A DNA stretch of 64,000 nucleotides from Lingula anatina (taxonomy: Eukaryota; Brachiopoda; Lingulata; Lingulida; Lingulidae): the NCBI RefSeq assembly GCF_001039355.2, contig NW_019774125.1:371468-435467 (forward strand). The letters run 5' to 3'. Numbering within the stretch: the stretch's first letter is position 1; the number at the start of each line of letters is the position of its first letter. The notes under the pieces were generated by a model. It was not told where the DNA came from and did not search any database. It saw only the letters and a list, made by a program, of their open reading frames with translations. Position numbers and translations under genes: made by a program. This document shows positions 14,301 through 26,300 of the stretch, one piece after another.

Positions 14301-17300
14301 TGTAAATGCATATATATTTATGCACAGTTGCCTATTGATTATGTTGAAATTTGTGTAATTTTAGGATGATTTTTTTTTTCCTTAGCAAAAGAAAAATCAG
14401 ATGATCAGATGATATGTAGCTTGCCTTTTTGGATGATATAATAAGTTCTGTTGTTTGACAGGGTTCCATGATTCCAAATCTTCCATCTGCTCATGATCAT
14501 ATAAAAGCATAATGCATTTAAAAAAAACGTAAGATTTATTCATAAACAATTGAGATCCTTTTTTTATGGTGCTATGCATGATGAATTTACCAAAGTTTGA
14601 ACTGAGAGCAATTTGAATGAAAAATGCAACATAAGAGTTGCATCATTGTTGATAGTTATTAGTTTGATGCTGTTTTATAACCTTCTTCACTGGACAAGTG
14701 TGTGTGTGTGACTCCTTAAATGTTTTTTGCGAGTTCTTACAAAATTTAAGCATTGCTGTTCTATATTTTAGTCAAAATATTTATCTAGGGAACTCTTAAC
14801 AATTCTCTGTCTGACATGAATCCTCATTTTTCAGAATTTCTTAATCTTCTCTTTTCACAAAATTTGGTCGATAAAATTCATTTAGTTTGATGCAGTTGTG
14901 ATCAGAAAGTAAAATTGTATTCTTTTAATATTTTAGTTTATGAAATGTACTTTTATATTTTTATGGCCATGATCAATTTCTTTGTAAGATTTCATCACTT
15001 AGGTACAAAATGTAGAGTGTGAAGTTTGCTCCCCCTACCCCCCCCCCCAAAAAAAAAAAAAAAGAAGAAAGAAAGAAAAAAAAACTTAAGGCTATTAGTG
15101 AGTGATTTGATTTCAGTCTGCTATAGGAGCTTTTTGAAACCATCCTTTTTTTGAGGGTATAAAAAATAAACCATCAATATGAGAAATGTATATTCTGCCA
15201 TAAAATAAAGAGAATTGAGCAGATGCATTGATTGTCAGGTGTGTGGTCACATATTAGCATTTCCTCACACATAGATCATTTATTATAATCATAGTTATAA
15301 TATTATTATAATGATCATAATTCATTGAGCTCTAACTGATAGATTGTAACATTTTTTGTAATGTAATTAAATATATAAATAATTCAAATAATAAAGTTAC
15401 AGGGTATTGTTCAATTTTTTTTATCTATACTAAACAAATTGAATCTTGAAATTTGATGATCAAAATTTTTAGTTCTTAAAAGGTTAACTCCTGAAAATTA
15501 TTTGTGGGGATTTGATTACAAGTACTAACTAATGTAATGTAGCACATACTAGTATATAATTTATAGGGGTGCCTACCTGGCGACATCATTTATTACTGAA
15601 TAACTGCTTAATAATGAGGGAATAAGATGAATTAAAGCAGGTTTGTAGTGGTTCGTCCTAAATTAAAGAGAATAAACACTGCACTTGCACTGCTTAAATT
15701 TAGTATTGGGCTCTAATTTTACATTTTTTAATTTGCAATTATTTAAAGTCATAAATGCTTAGGTGGTTAAATGAAAAACCATTTGGGGATTATGTATTTC
15801 ATGAGGGTAACTGTTGTGCAGTGAGATTGATGTAAATATATTGTGTTCCTACAATGTTCTTTACAAATGGTTACCGTAACTTTTAAATGAGCAGAACACT
15901 ATACCAAACTATACCACATTTCTCTAAAATCTCAGGCAAATGTTTCATTATTTGCATGCCATACTATGACCTCAATGATATTACTACCGCAAAATGATTA
16001 TATTAATAAATATATTTCATTATTCCTACTTTTAATCTTCATCTCTTCAGTAAATATTGCAGCATTTGACCAGAAGGTAAATACAGAGTTGTAAACTTAA
16101 AAAAAAAGGGCAGTGTTTGACTGGTTAAACCTTGGGCAATCCTTCACGTCACAAAAGTTGTACAAAAGTATGAATAGACCAAATTGTATTAAACATGGGT
16201 TGTTCCGTCTTCCAGCGCCCTGATTCCACCAGACGATAGCAACCTGGCTGACCCCTTTGTCCGCCTGTATCTGCTGCCAGACAGGCACCTGCACACCAAG
16301 AAGAAAACACAGGTCCACAAGTGCAACCTCAACCCCATATTTGATGAGACGTAAGTGAATATTGTCCTGTCTTTTATTTAATAAAATTGTGCACTCATTG
16401 TGGGCGAACAGACTCTAAGACCGCATTGAGATTCACACATCATGGTAGCTGGGTCAGTCCAATGTTGCCAGGGATTCTTGCTAAAGTGTATTAATTGGAA
16501 TCTGCTTAATTGTCTGACATGCCTCCCCGAGCAGCTAGGGGGTAATTAACTATGGTGTGCTGATTTTAAATTAAAGCTGGACCGCCTGCCTGGGGCTGAC
16601 AACTTTCAGAACGAGCTGAGAAGTTTTCCCACCCCGCAGACATTCAGTCTAGCTACTATTCCAGTTGGTTGGACTTTCGGTCCAGCAACTAATTTTCCTA
16701 AGAGGCAAACACTGCAACTGATTGCACTTTAGCCAATTGGACCAACCCAGCTAGTGCAATTAATGTGCCCCCAATAACTTTCAGATCAGTAGACTGTTAC
16801 ATGGTGCAGGTGAATTTTTCATCTTGATCAATTATAATCATATTAAGGTTCTCCCCAACCTCAACCCACCAAACTAACCGGTGGTTCTAAGTTCCAAAAA
16901 ACAAAGGGCCTATTCCTTCATTTCAGGTTACTTTTGGTATCTGTTTGAACCTGCCTCATTTTAGGGTCACTACGTGCATTTTCATATATGTGAAAACCTG
17001 CTCAATTGTCAAAATCATCCCTCTTTTATTTCAGATTTGAATTTGCAGTCAACCAGAGAGACGCCCTTTGTTAGTATTTTATGTCTTTTATTTCAGATTT
17101 GAATTTGCAGTCAACCAGAGAGATGCCCAGCAAAGGACGCTGGACATTGCGGTGAAGAACTCGGTGGGGGTGTTCTCTAAGGGAAAACACGACATGGGAA
17201 GAGTGTACATTGACCTTTCTGAACTGGATCTCAACAAAGCCACTACAGCTTGGTGAGTGATTAAAAAAAGAAATTGGATCTGAAAAAACTTATCATTTTA

Positions 17301-17561
17301 GTTGACAAAGTTTTATTAGAACTTTTGTAGATGGGGATCATATCATTTTTTTTTCTTTTTTTACCACCTTAAGTTTGTTGTCTTAATCTTTAGTATTATG
17401 TGATAATTTGCATTTTAGTTAATATTAATTAACATTTCAGATCATTTCCATGTGCGTTTTAATAAGAAACTTATATTTTGAATTTTTTCATTTCCAGGTA
17501 TAACCTTCAAGCCTACAACAAGTCTGGAAACAGATCCTTTAGAGAGTCCAAAGAAATCTAA
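1555..17561 (+). CDS. ESYT2: Extended synaptotagmin (E-Syt2-like), 3' part: end of C2A, C2B, C2C
   Basis: Exons 1555-1603, 1974-2063, 6569-6658, 9346-9510, 9889-10038, 10348-10501, 11018-11147, 11569-11673, 16216-16350, 17097-17252 and 17498-17561 (TAA) join in one frame, giving 428 residues. E-Syts are ER-anchored proteins that tether the ER to the plasma membrane and move lipid through an SMP domain; that domain is encoded upstream of the window. The first two exons match the end of C2A (LIHLRLTWLNL). Exons 3-5 encode C2B (VDACHNLP, SPYVTLGVG, FEENFKFLVHNP). An acidic, Ser-rich linker follows. C2C shows ADPFVRLYLLPDR, NLNPIFDETFEF and LDIAVKNSVG. The Ca2+-binding aspartates are mostly missing from C2B and C2C, as in vertebrate E-Syt2, and C2C has a basic patch (HTKKKTQ) suited to phosphoinositide binding. 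Invertebrates usually have one E-Syt2/3-type gene, so the symbol marks the family. Every junction keeps phase with GT-AG sites. Confidence 0.93.
2726..2788 (+). CDS. ESYT2: Candidate 63-nt cassette exon of E-Syt
   Basis: A 21-codon open segment with a polypyrimidine tract and AG acceptor before it and GTAAGA after it. It is phase 0 on both sides, exactly right for insertion between the exons ending at 2063 and starting at 6569. It encodes a basic then acidic stretch (NKRYRSRRAYDD). Human E-Syt2 aligns without it, so it would be an optional insert in the C2A-C2B linker. Coding status is inferred from frame and splice sites only. Confidence 0.45.
3378..3467 (+). CDS. ESYT2: Weak candidate 90-nt cassette exon of E-Syt
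   Basis: A strong acceptor (pyrimidine run then CAG) is followed by 30 open codons and GTACAT, again phase 0 to phase 0 in the same intron. The translation is hydrophobic and resembles nothing I know in E-Syt. An open stretch this long is not rare by chance, so this is only a candidate. Confidence 0.2.
4341..4396. repeat. Poly-T then poly-G homopolymer tract
   Basis: A run of about 32 T followed by about 24 G in an E-Syt intron. Lengths of such runs are unreliable in assemblies. The apparent reading frames across it are artefacts. Confidence 0.9.
4938..5077. repeat. Four perfect copies of a 35-bp tandem repeat
   Basis: A unit beginning TTGTTCCTTTGTAATATC and ending CTTCAATTTAA is repeated four times without spacers or changes, within an E-Syt intron. 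The identity of the copies suggests recent expansion. Confidence 0.95.
7489..7652. mobile_element. MITE-like element with about 55-bp inverted arms
   Basis: The left arm (GACTAACAG, then ATCAAATATGGCTGA and CTTGAAAGCTT) is mirrored by the right arm (AAGCTTTCAAG, TCAGCCGTATTTGAT, CTGTTAGTC) around an AT-rich centre. A diverged relative lies at 63604-63754, which makes a dispersed non-autonomous family likely. There is no coding capacity. Confidence 0.6.
8045..8210. mobile_element. MITE-like element with GGGCGGATCCAG ends
   Basis: It starts CGGGCGGATCCAG and ends CTGAATCCGCCCCTG, which are imperfect inverted repeats. Inside, the motif GACCGTCTTCCG occurs twice in direct orientation. Similar CCGCCCCTGA ends occur near 21465 and 58730. 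Non-coding. Confidence 0.5.
8486..8511. repeat. (GT)n microsatellite
   Basis: An uninterrupted GT dinucleotide run in an E-Syt intron. Confidence 0.9.
11214..11350. repeat. (CT)n microsatellite with a 25-N gap
   Basis: A C-rich and (CT)n tract directly downstream of the E-Syt donor at 11148, broken by Ns at 11238-11262. The gap probably reflects failure to assemble the repeat. No exon is interrupted. Confidence 0.95.
13351..13603 (+). CDS. ESYT2: Candidate alternative E-Syt exon: basic, Ser/Pro-rich
   Basis: After an AG acceptor at 13349-13350 the frame is open to a TAA at 13601-13603. It begins with one base completing a codon, which is the phase left by the exon ending at 11673. The product is basic and Ser/Thr/Pro-rich (SPRKKYWSF, KIRRRASLRTS, TPSRP, SPQKKR), much like E-Syt linkers, and its codon use looks coding, unlike the AT-rich surroundings. 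A GT after 13545 would make a 195-nt cassette with phase kept, but that donor (GTTCAA) is weak. Otherwise it is an alternative last exon. Either form disrupts C2C, because the host intron lies inside that domain. Confidence 0.45.
17022..17128 (+). repeat. 62-bp-offset duplication of a splice acceptor and exon start
   Basis: About 45 bp (pyrimidine tract, CAG and the first 31 exon bases) occurs at 17022-17066 and again at 17084-17128. Use of the first acceptor would read into a TAG after 13 codons, so only the second (exon from 17097) gives E-Syt. Confidence 0.9.
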
Positions 17562-17856
17562 TAAACAGTCAAAATAGATTTAATGGTTCCAAATTAACTC
17601 ATTCTTTGCGAAGAATATTAAAGTGAAGTTCAGTGGCAATGCAAAAATGGCATGGAAGGAGAGCAATTAACTCACCATCAGGCAGCTGATCAAGAAGATA
17701 AGCCACCAATACAGAAAAATAGTTCTGTTGCAGTCATATGGATAAGACTTGATGTAAACAGTGTTGTGCAGAAGCTCTCTATTTTGCAATATAATAATTG
17801 TTAACTTCCTCAAAAGAAATTTATGTGATCGAGTTGCTAAGCAATGGATAAACAGA
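17562..17856 (+). other. Probable start of the E-Syt 3' UTR
   Basis: AT-rich sequence after the E-Syt stop. I could not place the polyadenylation site. An AATAAA overlapping the stop (17560-17565) is too close to be convincing. The UTR may run into the following duplicated block. Confidence 0.5.
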
Positions 17857-20800
17857 ACTTTCTGTCATAGCTTTATTGTATGATCTAGTCTTCCAGCTGG
17901 GCCTTTCTAGGACAAAATCATTTAGATCAAATGACTTCCAAAGTGCCATGCGTAGTGAAAGATAAGCAGTGTGAGCAAGCGGTAGCTGTGCATGTTTTAC
18001 TGTTATCAATGCAATTTTTATGTGTTGTACATTGGTTGTATTTGTTATGACAAAAAACTTTGTTTAGACAGTATGGAATAGCAATGTTAAGTCAGATGAT
18101 TGAAGGAAATTGTTGTTTTAAAGATAGTTAATGTGATAATGCATAATCTCTTCGCCTTCTTTTACATTTTTGCTCCTTTTGCATTTAAGCAATCAGACAG
18201 AGGTTGACAAGACAAAAAATGTTATTTGGCAAATATGTGATAAACCAACCCAGTGTCTTTTGAAAAGTTATAGAGTTGTGATCTGTGGTCATATGAATTT
18301 GAAGTACCCTCTTCTTTTCAAAAGCACAAAATATATCAGCCTTTTGGTTTTTTAATCTTTTGGATATGGGCAAAATGAATTTATTAAAAAAGAATTAAAA
18401 GCGAAAATATTTTTCTTTAAATCACATCCATTTATACATTCAGATATTTACATTTTATTGTGATTTGTTTATTTCAAAAGACACAATTCCCCATTTATTG
18501 AGGAAAATTCATATCATATATTTACATGTTAATGTAGGGGGAATTGAAAACAAAAACACTGCAAAAAGTTCTTGTAACTTTTTATGTTTTAAATCATAAA
18601 TTACCACAGACGTGATAACATAATTAGTGTGATTCTATTACTTATTTGTGTACACACATTTTCATTTTCCAAATACTAAAGATTAAAAGATGACAGCCTT
18701 GGTAGTTGAGTAAAAATTTAATGTGTTCACTTGGTAAATGTTCTGTATTATTTTAGTTACACAAGAATCATATTATTTGGATTAGACAATTAATTGTCTC
18801 TTTCTAAATAATACCTTTAAACATATCTAAAGTATTTTACACATACTGTAAGCTTGTTACTCTTAAAAGAGTTAATATTAATTTTATGTATTGAACTATA
18901 TAATTATTTCATCTGCATACTTTTAATTGAAAATGGCATGAGCAGCTACAGAAAGTTTTTAAAAAATTAACACCAATATGCTCTCATGCAGTATGTGGTT
19001 CTGGTTGGTGAATTAATGTTTATTATTAATGTATATAATACAGTTATACACCAAAATCAGAAGTGTTGTCCTTCTTTAACTTTTGTATAATTCTGCAACC
19101 CTTTCCACTTAAAAGGACACCGTATGTTCCATTGATTCTGTTTTATTTGAAATCATTTTATATGTAGGTTATTGGTTGTTTTAGCTAGTTAAAAACAAAA
19201 ACATCAAACCCTCTTTCCTATATATATTGCTGATTTAGAGACAATGTATTAGGCTTATGTAATTCGACTGGTCAGATCATCTGAATCATGCCCCCCACCC
19301 CCACCCCCTTCAAAAAAAAAAAAAAAACGAAAGCTGCATTAAGCATTTTCAGCTCTTATTCGCCTTTAAATTATTTAAAGAAGTTAATACTAGCGGCAGT
19401 ACAGTACACTTGCCCATATCCACGCAGACTGAAAATGGTTCGCTACTGGAGTGAGATTTGAAAATGATGACAATGTCGACTATANACTTTCTGTCATAGC
19501 TTTATTGTATGATCTAGTCTTCCAGCTGGGCCTTTCTAGGACAAAATCATTTAGATCAAATGACTTCCAAAGTGCCATGCGTAGTGAAAGATAAGCAGTG
19601 TGAGCAAGCGGTAGCTGTGCATGTTTTACTGTTATCAATGCAATTTTTATGTGTTGTACATTGGTTGTATTTGTTATGACAAAAAACTTTGTTTAGACAG
19701 TATGGAATAGCAATGTTAAGTCAGATGATTGAAGGAAATTGTTGTTTTAAAGATAGTTAATGTGATAATGCATAATCTCTTCGCCTTCTTTTACATTTTT
19801 GCTCCTTTTGCATTTAAGCAATCAGACAGAGGTTGACAAGACAAAAAATGTTATTTGGCAAATATGTGATAAACCAACCCAGTGTCTTTTGAAAAGTTAT
19901 AGAGTTGTGATCTGTGGTCATATGAATTTGAAGTACCCTCTTCTTTTCAAAAGCACAAAATATATCAGCCTTTTGGTTTTTTAATCTTTTGGATATGGGC
20001 AAAATGAATTTATTAAAAAAGAATTAAAAGCGAAAATATTTTTCTTTAAATCACATCCATTTATACATTCAGATATTTACATTTTATTGTGATTTGTTTA
20101 TTTCAAAAGACACAATTCCCCATTTATTGAGGAAAATTCATATCATATATTTACATGTTAATGTAGGGGGAATTGAAAACAAAAACACTGCAAAAAGTTC
20201 TTGTAACTTTTTATGTTTTAAATCATAAATTACCACAGACGTGATAACATAATTAGTGTGATTCTATTACTTATTTGTGTACACACATTTTCATTTTCCA
20301 AATACTAAAGATTAAAAGATGACAGCCTTGGTAGTTGAGTAAAAATTTAATGTGTTCACTTGGTAAATGTTCTGTATTATTTTAGTTACACAAGAATCAT
20401 ATTATTTGGATTAGACAATTAATTGTCTCTTTCTAAATAATACCTTTAAACATATCTAAAGTATTTTACACATACTGTAAGCTTGTTACTCTTAAAAGAG
20501 TTAATATTAATTTTATGTATTGAACTATATAATTATTTCATCTGCATACTTTTAATTGAAAATGGCATGAGCAGCTACAGAAAGTTTTTAAAAAATTAAC
20601 ACCAATATGCTCTCATGCAGTATGTGGTTCTGGTTGGTGAATTAATGTTTATTATTAATGTATATAATACAGTTATACACCAAAATCAGAAGTGTTGTCC
20701 TTCTTTAACTTTTGTATAATTCTGCAACCCTTTCCACTTAAAAGGACACCGTATGTTCCATTGATTCTGTTTTATTTGAAATCATTTTATATGTAGGTTA

Positions 20801-21113
20801 TTGGTTGTTTTAGCTTGTTAAAAACAAAAACATCAAACCCTCTTTCCTCCATATAATGCTGATTTAGAGACAATGTATTAGGCTTATGTAATTCGACTGG
20901 TCAGATCATCTGAATCATGCCCCCCACCCCCACCCCCTTCAAAAAAAAAAAAAAAACGAAAGCTGCATTAAGCATTTTCAGCTCTTATTCGCCTTTAAAT
21001 TATTTAAAGAAGTTAATACTAGCGGCAGTACAGTACACTTGCCCATATCCACGCAGACTGAAAATGGTTCGCTACTGGAGTGAGATTTGAAAATGATGAC
21101 AATGTCGACTATA
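17857..21113. repeat. 1628-bp near-identical tandem pair with a single N at the join
   Basis: Bases 17857-19484 recur at 19486-21113 (offset 1629) with only a few differences, such as AGCTAGTT versus AGCTTGTT near 19183 and 20813. One N separates the copies. Copy 1 ends exactly at the N and copy 2 begins exactly after it, which is what an unmerged overlap of two contigs looks like. No coding sequence is supported inside; it is probably E-Syt 3' UTR or flank. Confidence 0.9.
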
Positions 21114-22075
21114 AGCTCTTTTTGATGCAGAAGCAACGACAAAAAAATCATTTTACTGTTTGTAATAGAGAATGTCAGTGATAAAAAATATGATTATAGA
21201 AAAAACATCGGGCTAAGCATTTATCACAAAGTTTTTCGAGATGTGAATTTATCAACTTGAACTGACGTCGTGATATATTTTGCCGCCAATAAAGAGAGTT
21301 TATGATATGACAAGACTCCCCTCTTACGACGGTAAAATCAATTTTTTCGAGTATTTAAACACCGCAACATCCCTTTTCTTTACGATATCTGCATCGAATG
21401 AATGTTGGGGGGGGGGGGGGGCGGCTTCGCCCCCGTGCCCCCCCCCCCCCTGCAAATAATCCTATTTCCGCCCCTGATTATCCCATTCAACTTCCTCAAA
21501 CTGTTTGAATGCCTCCGCTTCTATTAGTATTCACTCGTCTGTTTGACTGCTTTGCTGCTTTCTTATTTATTCTGGTGGTAGTTTTCACAAAATCATTGGT
21601 GTAGCCGACTTTAAGCCTAGCTAAATTTGCCCCAGGCGCCGTATGATGAAATCTTTTACAATTTTTTTTTTACATTATTCGTAGCCAAATTCGCCAAAAT
21701 TATAAGAATATAACTTAGCCAGGAATATCAATAGTTTTGTGAAAATTGGCACAGTGAAACTTAACGAATCGAATACATGAAAAAAATACCCCATCATTAT
21801 TAGCAAGAGTGTAAGTGCTTACAATACTTCATGACCTAGCTCTCAAGAATATTAATCATCATGAATATGTTTTACCCTGATATTGAACGTTACAGGCATT
21901 TCCATTTAAAATAGAGATAAGAGCCCCCATGGATGAGAAAACCAACTGTTTGGTTCAGGGCAAATGTTTGTGTGCCATGTACCTGACCCAATTCAGGATT
22001 TTTTGAATATATGTGTGTGCGTGTTGCTAAGATTTTAAAGACTCTTATTCGTATCTTCGTAATTCCTTTACCGGT
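21025..22075. repeat. Segmental duplication block, copy 1
   Basis: About 1 kb beginning ACACTTGCCC and ending near CGTATCTTCGTAATT recurs with small indels at 36107-37143. Shared landmarks include the stretch around TTCTGGTGGTAGTTTTCAC and ATCATTATTAGCAAGAGTG. This copy carries an extra G-run/C-run hairpin (21404-21474). No gene seen. Confidence 0.8.
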
Positions 22076-23216
22076 CTATAAGTGTAAGCATCAGCATTTG
22101 AGATATTTTAGCGTATATTACCTAATACAATGTGTTCGCCCTTTAAATGTCATGTATTGTTTTAAATGCATGCAAATATAGAACAGCTACTTAGAAAAAT
22201 AATATTATTCATTACTTATCAATGTATAATAAATTTGTCTTTAGCTAACCCTCACTTTGTGCTGTAAATGTCATATCAGTGTGATGAAAAAAATTGTTCC
22301 AAAAGTTCATAAGATATATAAAATATGTTCATCACCTCTGCACGGCGTATGTGCAGATAAAACAGGTTATCCTGATATATAACACGTTACACGCAATTGT
22401 AGTTTACAAGGAGATAAAGTATTTTTTCTTGAGAGGGTAAAATTAATTTTGTTTCAGTATTTCTATACTTTTGCCTCTGTTTTAATCGAACAGTCTTTAC
22501 ATTGAAATGAACATTGGGTGAAAGGGAAATCTTCCTATCTTAGATGTTTTCAAGAGCAAAAGAACAATGCTAAGAAGAAAAGCAAATATCTAGCCTGTCT
22601 TAAGAACGACCGTGCTTGTTTAATGTAAAAAACCTTTAAATTTGTACTGTTTTGGCTTTGAAAATTATAAGAGTTCCACCAATTACATTTTTGTGTTACA
22701 AAAGTATGGTTTTAAGACAGTAAACAGACTGGTTTTAACAGCATATACCCTGCTTTAAATCAGTAGATATCTTTTTTTTAACAAAGTTGCAAAGTTAAAA
22801 AGAATTACATCGTGTATAATATTTTAGAAAAGATAAGTTTAGTACTTTTTTTAAATCATTTTCTGAGCCTTTTTAATTCTGATGGTAACTGATTTCATTC
22901 CTGCTGGTTCACGTATTCAAAGATTTTTCTCCAAATGTTTTAAGCCTTGCAATAGATAAGAAATAGAAAGATGAAGTGAAAATCTATAATTCGTTAAACA
23001 CTAATGCATACGACAAGTTATAAATAAAAAGTTTTGTAAAAGCAGGAAAAATAATTTACTTTTCATTGAAGCTATTCTGCTTTTCTGTAAATGATGAAAT
23101 GAGATCCGTAAGTAACTATCTCCATATTAAACCATGCTTTTACAATGATTTCCGAGCATTTCATTTCTTTATTATAGACAACTCGTCAACATGTATATTG
23201 TTTGCACGCAAGAAAC
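22076..23216. other. Gene-free stretch downstream of lipocalin A
   Basis: AT-rich, with no supported gene. The part from about 22590 (AGCCTGTCTTAAGAACGA) is homologous to blocks at about 28678 and 40988, so it marks the distal end of the duplicated lipocalin unit. Confidence 0.6.
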
Positions 23217-23222
23217 TTTATT
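23217..23222 (-). terminator. Polyadenylation signal of lipocalin A
   Basis: TTTATT on the plus strand is AATAAA on the gene strand, about 100 bp past the TAG of copy A. The same position carries AATAAA in copy B and in the remnant of copy D. Confidence 0.6.
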
Positions 23223-23319
23223 CCGAATATTCAGTACTACAGAACTAGTTCACTGATAATCATTGTCGATATAGGAAATGCCTCATGAAGGCGCTCGTCT
23301 GGCTTGGTCCATGTTTCCT

Positions 23320-26300
23320 CTATGGGCATGCTGAAGAATAGAAAGATAATATATGCTTATTTCTCCGTGCTTTAGAAAAGGACAGTAACCATTTAATTAC
23401 ATATATGAATTGTACCACTTGTTTGGATGTATATCCATGGCATCGCGTGGCAATAAATCAAGAACATTAAAACGAACAAGTTTATCAAAACTCTACGACA
23501 GAAAAACACAAAGCAAGTGTGTGAAGGCAAAAGTTAATAACAGCGCACCTGCATTTATGAGTACCTGCGTTCTGTACTATTAATTTAACTCAAATAAATC
23601 ACATTGACTTACGGTTGGTGTGACTTGAATTGTGGAAGGCGCCAAAGTCAGAAGAACCGAGACAAGTCTCACTGATAATAAGTTGGTCTACAAGCGCAGC
23701 TACATTAGCAGAGAGAGAGGAGGCACGTCCCCAAACAGTGACGTGCGAGATACCGGTTGGTTTTTGGTCCGCCGTAATGAGATACGTTTCGTAATCAGTA
23801 GTAACAAACGCAACGTCCCTGTCTTTGACGCCGTCTGAAATGTTTTGTTCATCATTATTTAGACTGTCCTTACTTCAAAAACTTCTCTAGGTTGTTCTAC
23901 AAAGATATTTGCCTCAATTTAACATGTATAATACCAAAGGCTATATCTAGTGAAGTTACACAATGTACTTTTACGTGCCAATGTAAGTAAGGAAATACCG
24001 CAATTCTCTATTTAAATGCATTACTATCTTCTCCTAAAAGTATCAACAGCAGTTTACCCTTCCCCACCCCCCACCCCCCAAAAAATAATAATAAAATAAA
24101 TAAATAAATAAAATCATATTAGGATCATAGGATTTTAAAGCAACGACTAACGACTGCAGGTTTATTTAATTTAATCAATCGACGATCTTTAGAAGCATAT
24201 GCCACAGGTACGTCGTACTATTATACAATGCTTGAGATTTAATAATTTAAAAAAAAAACGGACTTCAGAAACCTTGTCACCCAACGGCCCCTGGGTTTGT
24301 CGACGGATTGCAATTACTTTATTAAGTCTCGTGCTTTTATGTCTAATTCACCAAGGCAGTAAAACTTACTTTTAAAGTAGATGTAGTTGCCGGGAGTGCC
24401 GGTTGGTTCAAGGTAACGAGTGTAGTGAAAACATTCCTCAGGGTCGACCGCCACTCTGAAAATCATCGTCACGTTTTATACTGTGTTTTCTTAAATCAAA
24501 AAATTACGGCGTAAATAAATTTGATAAGTCAGTACTCAAAAAAAGGAAAAAAAACACAATGTATGTACATAAAAAAAGGCTGCTTAGTTCCTGCTTGAAA
24601 GAAACTATGGCAATAATATTGTTAGCACGCTGGGAGAAGTGCAGCCAACGCTACCTCTCTGAAAACAGCCGAACACTCGCATGGTAATAACTAGGGGAGA
24701 CCGGGGCTAGTTGGACCCCGGGGTAAGTTGGCCCCCCGTCATTTTCTGAAAAAGTAACTACGAGGTAAAAAAATTGGCCACATACTGTTGTAAAGTGACC
24801 GTAGCCTACAATGCTAAGGAAGTGTCGGCCGTTAAAAAGTTTTAATTAAGCGGTGAGTCCAAATAAACGATTTTTGCACCTAAAAGTAATTTTGTTTAAG
24901 AGATTTAAAAATCTATTTTCATAGGCTTTTGATCGAATATAAGANTCAAATTGTGAGCCGTCTGGCATTATATTTGAAAAATAATGGCGTTGCATACGTA
25001 GCTTAGTTCATGGGGCTTACTTTGAAACCGGTTTTGTGACTCTAACCCATTCCTAGTTGGCTCTACAAGGCCAAAAGTGTCTAACTGGGCCAACTAGCCC
25101 CGGTCTCCCCTACACACAAGCACGCATTTCTTGTTCTACGAAAAAACTATGGTTACATTTATCGCAGCCAAGTGAAAATTGTAGAATATTAATTTGTTCG
25201 AGAGAAATTCATTTGTTCGATGAAGCACATAATGAAACAATTCATCTGCTAAAAACTTGAAAACATTCACATACCTTCCCCGCAGTTCCCATGACAGTGT
25301 CCCATTTTCAATAACGGTGAAGTCATTAGTATAATCAATCCACAACCAGTTTGGGTTGAGGTTAGGTTCGTAGAATTTTATCTCGTACCATTTTCCTTGA
25401 ATCTGAAGTGATAAGAAAGCCATTCAGTACATCCAATTCGATTCCTAGGGACCATTCCTTATCGTACTAACTGTTAATCGGGGATTCTCGCTAAATTGCA
25501 ATCAATTTAGGCGGCTTAGATGTCTGTCACGCCTACTGAAGCTGCTAGGGGGTAATAAATTATCGTTTAGCAGCTTCAGTAGGCGTGCCAGATATCTAAC
25601 TGCTTAAGCTGACAGCAATTTAGCGAGAAATCGCTTGGAGATGGATCAATCCGGTTGGATCGATCTAGGTAGGGGAGACCGGGGCTAGTTGGACCCCGGG
25701 GTAAGTTGGCCCCCCGTCAATTTATGAAAAAGTAACTACGAGGTAAAAAAATTGGCCACATGCTCTTGCAAAGTTACCGTAGCCTGCAATGCTAAGGAAG
25801 TGTCGGACGTTAAAAAGTTTTACTTAAGCGGTGAGTCGAAATAAACGATTCTTGCACCTAAAAGTAATTTTGTTTAAGAGATTTAAAAATCTATTATCAT
25901 AGGCTTTTGATCGAATATAAGATATGTATAGGGCATCAAACTGAAGCTCATTGTTTCAAGTTTCACAGAAATGTATCATCGTTGCTCATTCTAGCACCAT
26001 AAATGGCTACCATCCTTTAAAATAAATAATGTGCACCCGGGGCTAGTTGGCCCCCTTGACTCGGGGCAAGTTGGACCCTCATATTACCCACAAACCTTTG
26101 CGCGCAACGCTGTTTGAAATAAACAAGTTTGTGAAATTGACAAAGCTTGCCGGTGTCTATTACCGTCTGATTGATTTTTAAAATTTTCTCTCTGGTGTCT
26201 TTTTGAGAATTTATATTAGAAATATTCTGTTGATTGTAAATATTAAAAAGCAAATCCATTGGACTTTCCGTAGAAAAACATTTATTTTGCCTTAATTCAT

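Noticed and set aside
18170-20002. Repeated 61-62 aa frames on both strands
   Set aside because: They are identical because the DNA is duplicated; there is no splice context, similarity or coding bias.
23632-23838. Plus-strand 68-aa frame, with a similar one at 42345-42614
   Set aside because: It is antisense to lipocalin exon 4, which is in phase on the minus strand.
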